64,000 bases of DNA from Pseudo-nitzschia pungens. Lineage: Eukaryota; Bacillariophyta; Bacillariophyceae; Bacillariales; Bacillariaceae. Shown here piece by piece: positions 40,430 to 49,992 of this stretch (positions within the stretch are counted from its first letter, which is position 1; each line of letters starts with the position of its first letter). Location of the stretch: assembly GCA_037355855.1 (NCBI GenBank), contig CM074758.1:6607001-6671000 (forward strand), in the 5' to 3' direction. The notes under the pieces are model-generated. The model saw only the letters and a list, made by a program, of their open reading frames with translations, made no database searches and had not been told where the DNA came from. The position numbers and the translations under genes were made by a program.

Positions 40430-41842
40430 ATGGCGTCTAAAGGAACCAAACAGAAACCCTTTACCTTTGCACGAGAGGACTGGCCGGAGGATGCCACTGC
40501 TGTAAAGATGAGCATAGACTCAGAAAAGGGAGGGGTAGCCTTCAGCGACTACCTGAAGGTACTCACCGGCACGGAAAGACCAGAACTCTTTATCATCTGG
40601 AAGAGGGATTTTGACCAGAAAATTGCTGGCAATGACAAACTCCAAGGAGACCAGAAACTGGATGTCCTCCAGAGAATCCTCTCCAACGAGGCACTCTCCA
40701 TCGTCCAAATGGTCCTCGGTCGGACATATTATGCCGAACCAGGACACAAGGTACACAACAACCAACTGATCCAACAAAAACTCGAGATGATTGCCATGAG
40801 GGAACCCAAGGAACCTCCTAAGGAACCCCCCGCTGACAAATCCAAAGAGGCGGTGGAGGGCGCCAGCGCCCCAGCCGCCGACACGACTGCTACGGCGGCG
40901 TCCGAGACAGAACCGGAGTCCGTCACCCTCGACGACCCGGTCCCCAAGAAAAGGGTCTCGTCTGTTCTCACCCAGTACTACCAAACCCAGGAGTACAGAA
41001 AGGATGTCATCGAGGAATGCATGCATGCCCTCAAGCTCAAAATCTTTGGCAATGACATGAATGGCAAACGATCCTACATCCTGCTCCGAAGATTCATTCG
41101 GAACACGAAAATCGACATGAAACACGGTATTCGCTCATGGGCAAACCGTATGGCCGAACTACAGAGCTATCTACCAGATTGCCTCTGGGAGAGTGGCGCC
41201 GCAAACGGCACTGCCCCATCCAGTTACTCAGAGGAGGACATGAAGGAAATCCTAGATGCCAACATGACCCACTCACAGCGCGAGAAACTCGACCATATCG
41301 GTTGGGACGTCTACACCCAATCCTTTAACACCACTATCGACAAGCTCGAAAACTTAGAAATCACCATCCGGAGCGAGGATGAACTCCGCAAACGCATCTC
41401 GGACCTCGAAAAACAAACCGGTGGTACCAAGAAGACCCCCAAGGCCGCCTCTGGGGGAGGAACCCACCACGGGAAATCCCCTGGCAAAAAGAAGCGCCCT
41501 GTGGACAACAGCAACAAACAGCTATGCAAGACCTGTGGCAAGGTCCATGCCGGCAAATGCTGGAAACTAACCGGCGGACCTCCCAAGAAGGGAAAGTTCG
41601 ACCGGGAGACCATCAACTTGCTCAAGGAGCATTTTGTGGCAAAAGAAGACTCGGACACCGAGCAACACTCCAAACCCCACTGGGGAAGGAACCTCTCCAA
41701 CCACGAGTACTCCTATGTACTGGCCACGGCCCAAGCTGATCATGAAGTCTCTGACGACGAGATTGATATCTCCGACAGGGACCTCAAGGAGTACCGGAGA
41801 AAATACAGAAAAACCTTCAAGAAGAAAGGAACCCACAACTGA
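40430..41842 (+). CDS. Gypsy B-1 gag
   Basis: 470 residues from ACCATGGCG. The N-terminal 120 residues are compact (PFTFAREDWPEDA, ELFIIWKRDFDQKI). An Ala/Pro/Glu-rich linker follows (KEPPADKSKEAVEGASAP). The capsid-like core comes next (YRKDVIEECMHALKLKIFG, RSYILLRRFIRNTKIDMKHG, RMAELQSYLPDCLWESG). A Gly/Lys-rich basic part leads to a zinc knuckle, CKTCGKVHAGKCWKLTG (C-x2-C-x3-H-x4-C). An acidic, then basic tail ends KKKGTHN. It packages the element RNA. The UGA stop at 41840-41842 is followed directly by an in-frame ATG and pol. Confidence 0.9.
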   Translation: MASKGTKQKPFTFAREDWPEDATAVKMSIDSEKGGVAFSDYLKVLTGTERPELFIIWKRDFDQKIAGNDKLQGDQKLDVLQRILSNEALSIVQMVLGRTYYAEPGHKVHNNQLIQQKLEMIAMREPKEPPKEPPADKSKEAVEGASAPAADTTATAASETEPESVTLDDPVPKKRVSSVLTQYYQTQEYRKDVIEECMHALKLKIFGNDMNGKRSYILLRRFIRNTKIDMKHGIRSWANRMAELQSYLPDCLWESGAANGTAPSSYSEEDMKEILDANMTHSQREKLDHIGWDVYTQSFNTTIDKLENLEITIRSEDELRKRISDLEKQTGGTKKTPKAASGGGTHHGKSPGKKKRPVDNSNKQLCKTCGKVHAGKCWKLTGGPPKKGKFDRETINLLKEHFVAKEDSDTEQHSKPHWGRNLSNHEYSYVLATAQADHEVSDDEIDISDRDLKEYRRKYRKTFKKKGTHN

Positions 41843-41845
41843 ATG
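41840..41845 (+). promoter_or_regulatory. In-frame UGA-AUG junction between gag and pol
   Basis: The sequence AAC TGA ATG G joins gag to pol without a frame change. Gypsy B-2 has the same AAC TGA ATG G (minus strand, 61955-61960). Readthrough would give Gag-Pol; reinitiation at the adjacent ATG would give free Pol. Confidence 0.55.
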
Positions 41846-43627
41846 GTCAATACCATCCACACCGGACCACGCATAATCAATCGATTTGCGGACGTCTGTG
41901 TGGAGGTATTGGACCATAAAGGAAGGGGGAGGATGCTCCGGGGTCTACTGGACTCAGGGTGCTCCAAGTCCATAATTCTAAGACACTTTGTCGACCGCAA
42001 TCAACTTACGAACCGGGACCAACGATCTGTCACCTATAATACCTATGGGGGCAAATTTCGAACAAAGTCCGCGGCTTCAGTGGGACTGAAGTTGATAGAG
42101 TTTTCAAACTCAAAGACCATCAAGTGGACCTTTCAAGTGGATGAGTATCATCACCACGAGGAGGTACCCTATGACGTGATCATAGGATCTGACCTAATGG
42201 CACAATTGGGACTGGATATCAAATACAGCTCCCGAACAATCTCATGGCAAGGTGACTCCATCCCCATGAAGGGGATGGGGGAACTCTCTGACCCGGACAA
42301 ATGTGAGGCAGTATTCTTTGCCAACACACAGAGTCCAATCCTCCAACAGGAGGAGGAAAGGCAAGCCAAGATCCTGGACGCCGACTACTCCAAAGTAGAT
42401 ATAGACTCCATGGTCAACGACCTGGAGATCACAGACGCGTCTAAGGAGGCCCTGAAGAAAACATTGAAGAAGTTCCCCACACTCTTTGGAGGAGGTCTGG
42501 GACTGCTCAAGAATATTGAACCGGTATCTATTGAACTCCAACCAGGGGTTAAACCGGTCAGGCAGAGGTACTATTCAGTACCCCATGCCTTTGAACAAGC
42601 ACTCCGGAAGGAAATCAACAGGCTCTGTGACATTGGAGTCCTGGAGAAACTTCCACATGATGATGACTCACCATGGGCATCACCGACGTTCTGTCAACCC
42701 AAAAAGACAGGGGACATACGAGTCCTTACGGACTTTCGCAAAATGAATGCAGCCATTCAACGAAAGCCGTTCCCCCTACCACGCATTGGGGAAACCATCC
42801 AACGACTACAAAAGTTCAAGTCCGCCACGGCACTGGACTTATCCCAAGGATACTACACCATCCCCATCTGCAAAGAGAGCCAGAAAATCTGCTCTACCAT
42901 CTTGCCGTGGGGAAAGTATGCCTACAAGCGATTGGCAATGGGGATCGCATGCGCACCGGATATCTTCCAGTCCGTCATGATGAACCTACTCGGCGACCTG
43001 GACTATGTCCTCGTCTACATCGACGACATCTTAATCATCCAACGAGAGGGGGAATCTGAGCAGGATCACCTCGACAAAATCGATACAGTCCTACAGAGAC
43101 TGGATGACGCTGGCTTTCGAGCCAACCTTAGAAAATCCTTCTTCATGCAAAAAGAAGTGGAGTATTTGGGTTTTCTACTAACAACAGAGGGCATTCAACC
43201 CCAGCCAAAGAAACTGGAGGCGATGAAGCGCCTGGAACCCCCCAAGAACACCAAGCAACTCAAGATGTTCCTTGGGATGGTCAATTTTTACAGGGACATG
43301 TGGAAGCGCCGCTCCCACATCCTGGCCCCCCTCAATAAACTTGCAGGGAAAAAGGGAAAAATGAACTGGTACTGGGGTCCAGCAGAGCAGAAAGCTTTCA
43401 TGGAGGCGAAGAGGATGCTCGCAGATGAAGCGAAACTCGCATTCCCGGATTTTACGAAACCATTTCATCTCTACTCAGACGCCAGTGACCGGCAACTGGG
43501 AGCAACCGTATGCCAAGATGGCAAACCCCTTGGTTTCTACACAAGGAAACTGAACTCAGCGCAGCTCAACTACACTGTCGGGGAAAAAAGAACTCCTTGG
43601 TATAGTGGAAGGCTTGAAAGCGTTTGA
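41843..43627 (+). CDS. Gypsy B-1 pol, first part: protease, reverse transcriptase, RNase H start
   Basis: The aspartic protease motif LRGLLDSGCSKSIIL is near residue 35, followed by a YDVIIGSDLMAQLGLDI block. The reverse transcriptase shows GVLEKLPHDDDSPWASPTF, VLTDFRKMNAAIQ, TALDLSQGYYTIPI, RLAMGIACAPDIFQ and the catalytic box VYIDDILII. The thumb block MFLGMVNFYRDMWKRRS follows. RNase H starts HLYSDASDRQLGAT and reaches NSAQLNYTVGEK, where an A6 run (43584-43589) carries one extra base and sends the frame to a stop at 43625. The domain continues in another frame from 43590. Apart from this base the ORF is intact. Confidence 0.92.
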   Translation: MVNTIHTGPRIINRFADVCVEVLDHKGRGRMLRGLLDSGCSKSIILRHFVDRNQLTNRDQRSVTYNTYGGKFRTKSAASVGLKLIEFSNSKTIKWTFQVDEYHHHEEVPYDVIIGSDLMAQLGLDIKYSSRTISWQGDSIPMKGMGELSDPDKCEAVFFANTQSPILQQEEERQAKILDADYSKVDIDSMVNDLEITDASKEALKKTLKKFPTLFGGGLGLLKNIEPVSIELQPGVKPVRQRYYSVPHAFEQALRKEINRLCDIGVLEKLPHDDDSPWASPTFCQPKKTGDIRVLTDFRKMNAAIQRKPFPLPRIGETIQRLQKFKSATALDLSQGYYTIPICKESQKICSTILPWGKYAYKRLAMGIACAPDIFQSVMMNLLGDLDYVLVYIDDILIIQREGESEQDHLDKIDTVLQRLDDAGFRANLRKSFFMQKEVEYLGFLLTTEGIQPQPKKLEAMKRLEPPKNTKQLKMFLGMVNFYRDMWKRRSHILAPLNKLAGKKGKMNWYWGPAEQKAFMEAKRMLADEAKLAFPDFTKPFHLYSDASDRQLGATVCQDGKPLGFYTRKLNSAQLNYTVGEKRTPWYSGRLESV

Positions 43628-45116
43628 GGGAATCCTACGAGGACAAGATGTAATTATTCACACAGACCACCTTAACCTGCTCTATCAGCAGATGCCCACC
43701 CAAAGGATGGTCCGATGGAGACTCCTCATGGAGGAGTTCCACCCCGTAGTCAAGCACGTTGCTGGCAAAGACAACGATGCAGCAGACGCGCTGTCTCGCC
43801 TGGACATCACAGATGACCCAGCGGACACAGTGGAATGGCTACCACCAAATAAGCCCCTCACCTACGCGGATGAGGAAGCGCACCTCCGGCAACTCCTATT
43901 CCCACTTGGAGAGGAAACACCGGAAGAATTCCCGGGCAATAGTGCATTCCCACTTGCTCCGGACATGATTCAGTTCTACCAGCAGAAGGACACAAAAATC
44001 ATGAATGATCTGGAAAAAGACAAAGGCCTAACCACCAAAAATGTGGAAGGCTTCAGTCTCATCCACAAAGAAGGCAAAATCCTGATTCCCGACAAGCTCA
44101 AACAAAGAGTGATGGAGTGGTACCACACCATGTTGGTACACCCGGGAGAAAAGAGAATGGAACAGAGCATACGCTCAGTCTTCACCTGGAAGGGCCTACG
44201 GAAGGACGTCCAGGACCTCTGTAAACACTGCCACACATGCCAGATGTTTAAGAAGAGTGGCCGGAAAAAGTATGGACTACTACCGGAGAAAGCAGCCGAG
44301 GTTACCAAGTGGCAAAGGGTCAATGTGGACCTCTGGGGACCTGCAACTGTCCACAATAAAAATGGCAAAGACTACCCCATCCATGTTCTCACCATGGTGG
44401 ACCCAGTAACCGGATGGTTTGAACTGGCTCACCTGAAGGACTCCCCAAATGCAGCTGAAACCCAACGATTGTTGGACAGTACATGGCTGGCAAGATATCC
44501 GCGCCCAAAGGAAATTGGCTTTGATGGTGGGAGTGAGTTCAAAGCAGAGTTCCAAGAGCTCTGTGAGAACATGGGGATGAAAAGGAAGCCCAGTGGGGCT
44601 TGGAATCCACAATCCAATTCAGTGTTGGAGAGGATCCACCAGGTTCTGAAGGACTGCCTATTGTCCTTTAACCTGGAACAAAGGGACCTCCACGAGAAGG
44701 ACCCTTTTGAGGAATTCACCACCAAGGCAGCATATGCTATCAGAAGCGCCATCCATACCACCCTGGGGTACTCCCCGGCACAGTTGGTGTTTGGCAGAGA
44801 CATGTTCATGCCGGTGAACTTCCCAGTGGATTGGGAAGCAATCCAAGCAAGGAAGCAGAAAAGCATCCACAAGAGCAACATCAGGGAGAACCAGAAGAGG
44901 ATCCCCCATGTCTATAAAGAAGGAGACTATGTCACCCTGGAAAGGAAGGGCATTATCCCGAAACTATCTTTCCCACGGCAAGGACCTTACAAGGTGCTCA
45001 AGGCCCATGATAATGGAACTGTAACTATTGAAACTGCTCCCTTTGTAACCGACCGGGTTAACATCAGGAGAGTGCACCCCTATTACTGCAGGGATAGCAT
45101 TGAGTTGAAGAAGTAA
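43590..45116 (+). CDS. Gypsy B-1 pol, second part: RNase H end and integrase
   Basis: Resumes RNase H (HTDHLNLLYQQMPTQRMVRW, then KHVAGKDNDAADALSRL). The integrase follows with its HHCC zinc finger (HPGEKRMEQSIRSVF, then CKHCHTC) and the core: NVDLWGP (first Asp), IGFDGGSEFKAEF (second Asp) and NPQSNSVLERIHQ (Glu). The C-terminal GPY/F module reads RQGPYKVLKAHDNGTVTI. No chromodomain is seen. It ends at TAA 24 bp before the 3' LTR. The first Met of this frame (43605) is internal. It would insert cDNA in the nucleus. Confidence 0.92.
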   Translation, partial: ELLGIVEGLKAFEGILRGQDVIIHTDHLNLLYQQMPTQRMVRWRLLMEEFHPVVKHVAGKDNDAADALSRLDITDDPADTVEWLPPNKPLTYADEEAHLRQLLFPLGEETPEEFPGNSAFPLAPDMIQFYQQKDTKIMNDLEKDKGLTTKNVEGFSLIHKEGKILIPDKLKQRVMEWYHTMLVHPGEKRMEQSIRSVFTWKGLRKDVQDLCKHCHTCQMFKKSGRKKYGLLPEKAAEVTKWQRVNVDLWGPATVHNKNGKDYPIHVLTMVDPVTGWFELAHLKDSPNAAETQRLLDSTWLARYPRPKEIGFDGGSEFKAEFQELCENMGMKRKPSGAWNPQSNSVLERIHQVLKDCLLSFNLEQRDLHEKDPFEEFTTKAAYAIRSAIHTTLGYSPAQLVFGRDMFMPVNFPVDWEAIQARKQKSIHKSNIRENQKRIPHVYKEGDYVTLERKGIIPKLSFPRQGPYKVLKAHDNGTVTIETAPFVTDRVNIRRVHPYYCRDSIELKK

Positions 45117-45140
45117 TTGTAACAGTACCATGGGGGAGCA

Positions 45141-45314
45141 TGCCGTGCACCGGAATACAGTCACGAATCCGTTCGTGATTGGATTACGATTAGCGAGTCT
45201 CCTTATCGCCGAATACAGGAGACTGCCGGAAAGCAATAGCAATAGACTAATCAATAGCTCTCACAATTTGCATATCACTACTATTCTAATCACTAGTAGA
45301 CCCGGGGTATGGCA
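45141..45314 (+). repeat. Gypsy B-1 3' LTR
   Basis: 174 bp, preceded by TGGGGGAGCA, followed by target duplication AAATT. Identical to the 5' LTR. Confidence 0.95.
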
Positions 45315-45863
45315 AAATTGTGTGCTATTGAGTTTTAGAACCAAAAGGACTCAATTGAGAAACTTGTAGGTTCGATGAATTTATCTATTCGTGAAAATAC
45401 TTAAGAAGACCGACTTCATCTAACGGTCGGAATTGTATCAGAACTTCAAGGAGAAGGAAGATCAATCCGTACGATTGAATAATGACTGATACTCGTGAAT
45501 GAATCAGTGAGTCATGAATCGAGTGTCTGTGCGTTGTTCATCGAGGTCTTCGCGGAAGAAGATCCGGCGCAACGCGACGCAACGCAACGCGAAGAAGCCG
45601 GCGATCCGGTTTGTTTTGACGATGGATGATCGAAACAATGGTTCTTCATTCGGTAGCAACACTTTTGTTACTGTATTATCATCTCTCGTTATTATTATTA
45701 TTATTATTATTATTATCCAGCATTGCTGCATCATTAGTATTGTTTCTTTGACACCATACCGTTGCGCAGAGTACCCATGAGAACGATACGACTGCCACTG
45801 CCACTGCCACTGCCACTGCGACTGCGACCGCGCACGACATGATTGCGGGCACCGGACTGGACC
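45315..45863. other. Intergenic region upstream of PSO2-like gene
   Basis: No gene. An ATT trinucleotide run at 45689-45715 and CTGCCACTGCCACTG repeats at 45789-45820. It should hold the promoter of the gene starting at 45864; no clear TATA element. Confidence 0.5.
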
Positions 45864-46602
45864 ATGGTTCGATGCATCCGATCCTGTCCCACTTGCGGCC
45901 TTCGCTTTGTATCGCGCGGCGGCGGAATTGCTCCTGCCGCAGCCAACAACAGCAACAACAACAACAACAACAACAACAGCAACAACAGCAACAACAGCAA
46001 CAACGGCAACGGCAACGGCAACGGCAACAGAAGCAACACCCAAAACAAGATTGCGAACACGTTTTGCGTCGAATGCTCGCGCCGAGCGAAGGCACCGGGA
46101 GACAAAGGGTGCGGCGGCGGCGACTCGGTTGGCTGCGTTGACCTTGACCCTGGCGTTGACCTTGACCTTGACGTTGATTCCGGTGGTCCGCAAAGCCCGC
46201 GAATCGGCGCCGAGATCGAGAATAAGAAACGCAAGAAGAATGGTAATCTTACCAATCATAGTAATTATGATCACGATAATACTGATCATGATATTACGAA
46301 TCAGGATACCAATCATAATAATGATGATCACGATGATGGCCGACGAACAAAATGCGGAAGAAAAGAGGGCGAGTTGGTGCCGAACGGAAGCAAGGGATCC
46401 GGGTTTGGGGGCAACAGCAACAACAGCAACAACAGCAACAACAGCAACAACAACAACCATCGCGAGTCGGGCAATGACGGCAATGACGGCAACGGCAACG
46501 AAGTGTTCGTTTGTACCGCAATCGGAAACAATGAGGTCGCGGACCCGATGTCCACAGCAGCAGCTGCAGCAGCAGCACCATCACTACCAATAAGAATAAC
46601 AG

Positions 46603-46637
<35 letters not shown>

Positions 46638-49291
46638 CCAATCACACCAATCACATCGACCGGATCGAACCAAGCGGACGAGAAACTGCTCGATCGTCAT
46701 GATGGAAACCACCAAACGGAATGTCCAAACACAGCGCAGTCGAACATTCCCGAATCATTGGTTTCCGATGGTGGTAGTAGTGGGAATGCCAGTGGCAGTG
46801 GCAATGTCACTGGCAATGTCACTGGCAGTGCCAATGCCAACAATGCCAACAATGCCAACAATGCCAATGATGCCAACAATGCCATTAATAGAAACAATGG
46901 AAACGGCAACAATGCCAATGCCAACGACAACGACAACGACAACGACGTTTGCTTCATTTGCGGAGCCTCGCTCTCGCGATTGAAGCGAAGGATCGATCAC
47001 ATCAAGCGCTGTTCGAAAAAGCACGGGATCACCGGCAGGGATGTTCGACTCGTCGTCCGAGTCCGAGAAGGCGACGACGACGACGATGCTACTGCTGCTG
47101 CTGCTGCTGCTGCAATGCGTTCCGGTTCCGGTGGGGATGGAAATGGAAATGGAAATGGAAATGGAAATGGAAATGGGGATGCGGATGCGGATGCGGACAC
47201 CACGTCACTGACCAAACACGACGAGGAGGAGGAGGATCGAGGGTGGCACGGCGATTCCGAGCAACTCTTGAAATTGACCAACCAGAACCGGACCGAAACC
47301 AACCTTGTCGCGTCCTTCCCGAGCCAAGCTTTTGCCGCGAGACGGACCGCCCCGACGCGTGATGACCATCACGATGGTGATCGTCATGATGGTGACGGTG
47401 GCGGTGGCGGTGGCGGTGGCGGTGACGGTGACGATGAACACGATGACGAACACGATGACGAACCAATACCTTCCCGCCCTGTTTTGGAGTACGATGCAAC
47501 GGCGGGAAAATTCCGTGACCCTCCCCTCGCGACGAGAAACCTGAACAGTGTCTTGATGGCTGGTTCCCGAAGGCTACGGGTCGCGGCCAAAACCATCGAG
47601 AAGAAAAACGAGATAAAGGGCAAGAAACGAGCCAGATACAACAACAACAACAACAACAATGGCAGAAGCGGTAGCAGTAGCGGTAGCCGGGAGCATTGGA
47701 ATTGTCCCATGTACAAGAAAATTACGGGCACAGACTTTGTGGTCGATGGCTTCCACTATGCAAAACAGTGAGTACTTTTTACAACCATGATAAGTTGTTT
47801 GTTTGTTTGTTTGTTTGCTTGCTCTATGCATGTGGGAAGCAGTCGAACCCGCCGCATGCACGCAATCGAATGCAACGCAATGGAATGCACTGGAATGCAA
47901 TGCAATGCAGTCCATCCATCCTCTCAACCCGTCGTTCGCTACCCTTCGTCTCTTACTCATTCACTCATCAACTCACTCCTTCCTTCCTTCCGAGCCAGAT
48001 CCCTCACCGGGAATTATTTTCTTTCGCACTTCCACGCGGATCACTACGGGGGCATCCGGTCCTCCTGGAATCACGGGACGATCTACTGCTCCCTGGTTAC
48101 CGCATCCCTGGTGAGCCGGCAACTGGGGGTCGACAAACAATACCTGCATCCGTTGCCCAGAAACGTGCCGACCGTTATCGAGAGCAGGGGGAAAGCCGTG
48201 ACCGTCACCCTCTTGGACGCCAATCATTGTCCGGGGTACGTTTTTCGCGTTTGGTTGGTTTGTCGGTTGGTTGGTTTGTCGGTTGGTCTGCGGTTTGTTG
48301 TCGTTTCGTTTCGTTTCGTTCGGACGTGCGTGCGTGCTGCGAATGCGTTGTTCCGCCACGGGCTCATGGTTTGTGCACGTTCTGCTTCGTTCATCGTGCG
48401 TGTTGTATTATGAATCTTGACACCGACACGGACGTCGTTCTCTGTTGTATGAATGCGCCCGCCAGAGCCGTCATGTTTTTCTTCGAGGTCGGAAAGCGCA
48501 AAATCCTGCACGTCGGAGATTTTCGATGGTCCAGAGACGTCATGCTCAAGGATGCCTCGTCGCCATTGGGAACGATAGCAGCGTCTCGTCGTCCGGAGGT
48601 CGCGCTGGACGAACTCTACCTGGACACGACCTACTGCGACGAAAAATACCGATTGCCCGGGCAGGAAGCCACCATCCAAGCCACCCTGGACACATTCGAA
48701 AACGAGCTGGAGCGTTGCCGAAAGCAGTCAGCGAGAATCCCCCCTAAACGAACGCGAACGCTTCATTTGTTCGGAGCCTACACCATTGGAAAAGAAAAGA
48801 TATGGATGTCGGTGGCAAAACGGTTCGGACAAAAGGTGTACGTGGACAAGGCCAGGCATCGAATTCTATCGGCACTGAATCTGCCGGAAGACTGCACGAA
48901 ACTCCTCACCACAAACCGGGAGGAATCCAGCTTGTGGGTGGTTCCCATGGGGCATTTGAACATGAAGAAACTGCCGGAATACTTTGGGATCGCGAATTCC
49001 AAGCCGTTTGCTCCTGCCTACGACCGCATCGTAGGGTACCGGCCGACCGGGTGGTCCCTGTCTCGATCGGGCGCCGTCGTCACCACCCGAAACCACGGAA
49101 ACCTGGCGATTCACAGCGTCCCGTACAGCGAGCACTCGTCCTTCCCGGAACTGGTGGATTGCTTGGCCTGCCTCCGCCCGGCGAAGATAATCCCGACGGT
49201 GAATGCATCGAAAAGCGCCGAGCAAGTCGAGTTGCTGCTGCAAGGTCTCCACCGAAAGCAAACAGCCTTGAAATTGTTTGCCAAAAAATAA
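45864..49291 (+). CDS. PSO2: PSO2/SNM1-type DNA cross-link repair nuclease (metallo-beta-lactamase/beta-CASP), three exons
   Basis: The exons are 45864-47767, 47999-48235 and 48466-49291, both introns GT-AG in phase 2, giving 988 residues. The N-terminal ~620 residues are low-complexity (Asn, Asp, Gly, Thr runs) but include CPTCGLRF, CVECSRRA and, near residues 363-384, a UBZ-like C2HC finger (CFICGASL, then HIKRC). The catalytic part shows FVVDGFHYA, the metal-binding SHFHADHYGG near residue 645, DANHCPGAVMFFFE, ILHVGDFR, LYLDTTYCDEKYRLPGQ, GAYTIGKE, PTGW and VPYSEHSSFPEL, the SNM1 beta-CASP motifs. The family trims DNA as a 5' exonuclease in interstrand cross-link repair in the nucleus. Domain order and the UBZ-like finger fit SNM1A/PSO2 better than SNM1B or Artemis. 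The start is the first ATG after an upstream TTG in frame. Confidence 0.9.
47768..47998 (+). other. PSO2-like gene intron 1
   Basis: 231 bp, GTGAGTAC to CCGAGCCAG, with TTGTTTGTTTGT and GGAATGCAATGC repeats and a CTTCCTTCCTTCC tract before the acceptor. Confidence 0.85.
48236..48465 (+). other. PSO2-like gene intron 2
   Basis: 230 bp, GTACGTTT to CGCCAG, with GGTTGGTTTGTCGG repeats. It splits the motif NHCPG-AVMFFFE. Confidence 0.85.
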
Positions 49292-49992
49292 ACGGAATTT
49301 TTATTTTTTCAAATTAATAATGTACTACTACATTATGTTTACACGTTAAGTATTAAACCTGATGACAAGTTGGCACTTGTTAATTTTTTTGAGGTGAAGA
49401 CTTCTTAGGCACAGAGTTGTCCCAGCCAGAGATGAATTTCAATTTAAGAAATGTCGAAACAGGGCATCATGTCAGAGCCAGAGATACCCCTTTGGTACTC
49501 GAGAAAAGAGCAGCAGAGGTCCATCAAGAGCAACAGAAGCCATCCCAAGAAGATCCTCCAAATCCTCCTCGCCTTTGACAATCAAATAGACGGAGAAAGC
49601 GAAGATTTTGTGGCCCCTTGGTCAGCTCCTTACACCCAAACTCAACGCAGTCTTCTCCTTGCCTCGGATACCAGTTTTGGTGTCATCTATTGCACCCATC
49701 AGGGTTCCATGGGGGGAGAGAGCGCATCAACAAATGGCAGTTTCAATTTTTTGACAATTGCTACGTTCCCAATCCAATGATCCCCTTCCGGCTGGCTGAT
49801 GATAGAACAAATGGAGTATCTTCTAGTGCAGTAAGTGATCTAATAGAAATCTGAGTTTCAGCCAAAGAGATTGAAAATCGACTGAGATATGACCGTTTCC
49901 CGAAAGATGAACGTGTATTATAGTAGAAGCAAAATAAAACGAAAAAATAAAATCGAATCAATCCAAAGCAAATCTCTATAATGTGGTGCGAA
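49292..49992. other. Intergenic region between convergent PSO2-like and TRAPPC10-like genes
   Basis: A 109-codon plus-strand frame at 49451-49780 has no recognisable domain and is not called. An A/T-rich 3' end follows each gene. Confidence 0.5.

Larger units (their letters stand above)
39513..45314 (+). mobile_element. Gypsy B-1: nearly intact, very young Ty3/gypsy retrotransposon
   Basis: 5.8 kb with two 174-bp LTRs (39513-39686 and 45141-45314) that I read as identical, ends TGCCGTG and TATGGCA, a 5-bp target duplication AAATT on both sides, and a purine tract GGGGGAG before the 3' LTR. Gag, protease, reverse transcriptase, RNase H and integrase are all present in Ty3/gypsy order. Defects seen are the in-frame UGA between gag and pol (shared with copy B-2) and one extra A in an A6 run in RNase H (43584-43589). 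Confidence 0.95.

Noticed and set aside
40520..41125. Minus-strand 201-codon frame in Gypsy B-1 gag
   Set aside because: Antisense shadow of gag; the same shadow exists in B-2 (62675-63274), which follows from shared sequence.
49451..49780. 109-codon plus-strand frame between PSO2-like and TRAPPC10-like genes
   Set aside because: No domain, no supporting start context, and the flanking genes converge so 3' UTRs are expected here.
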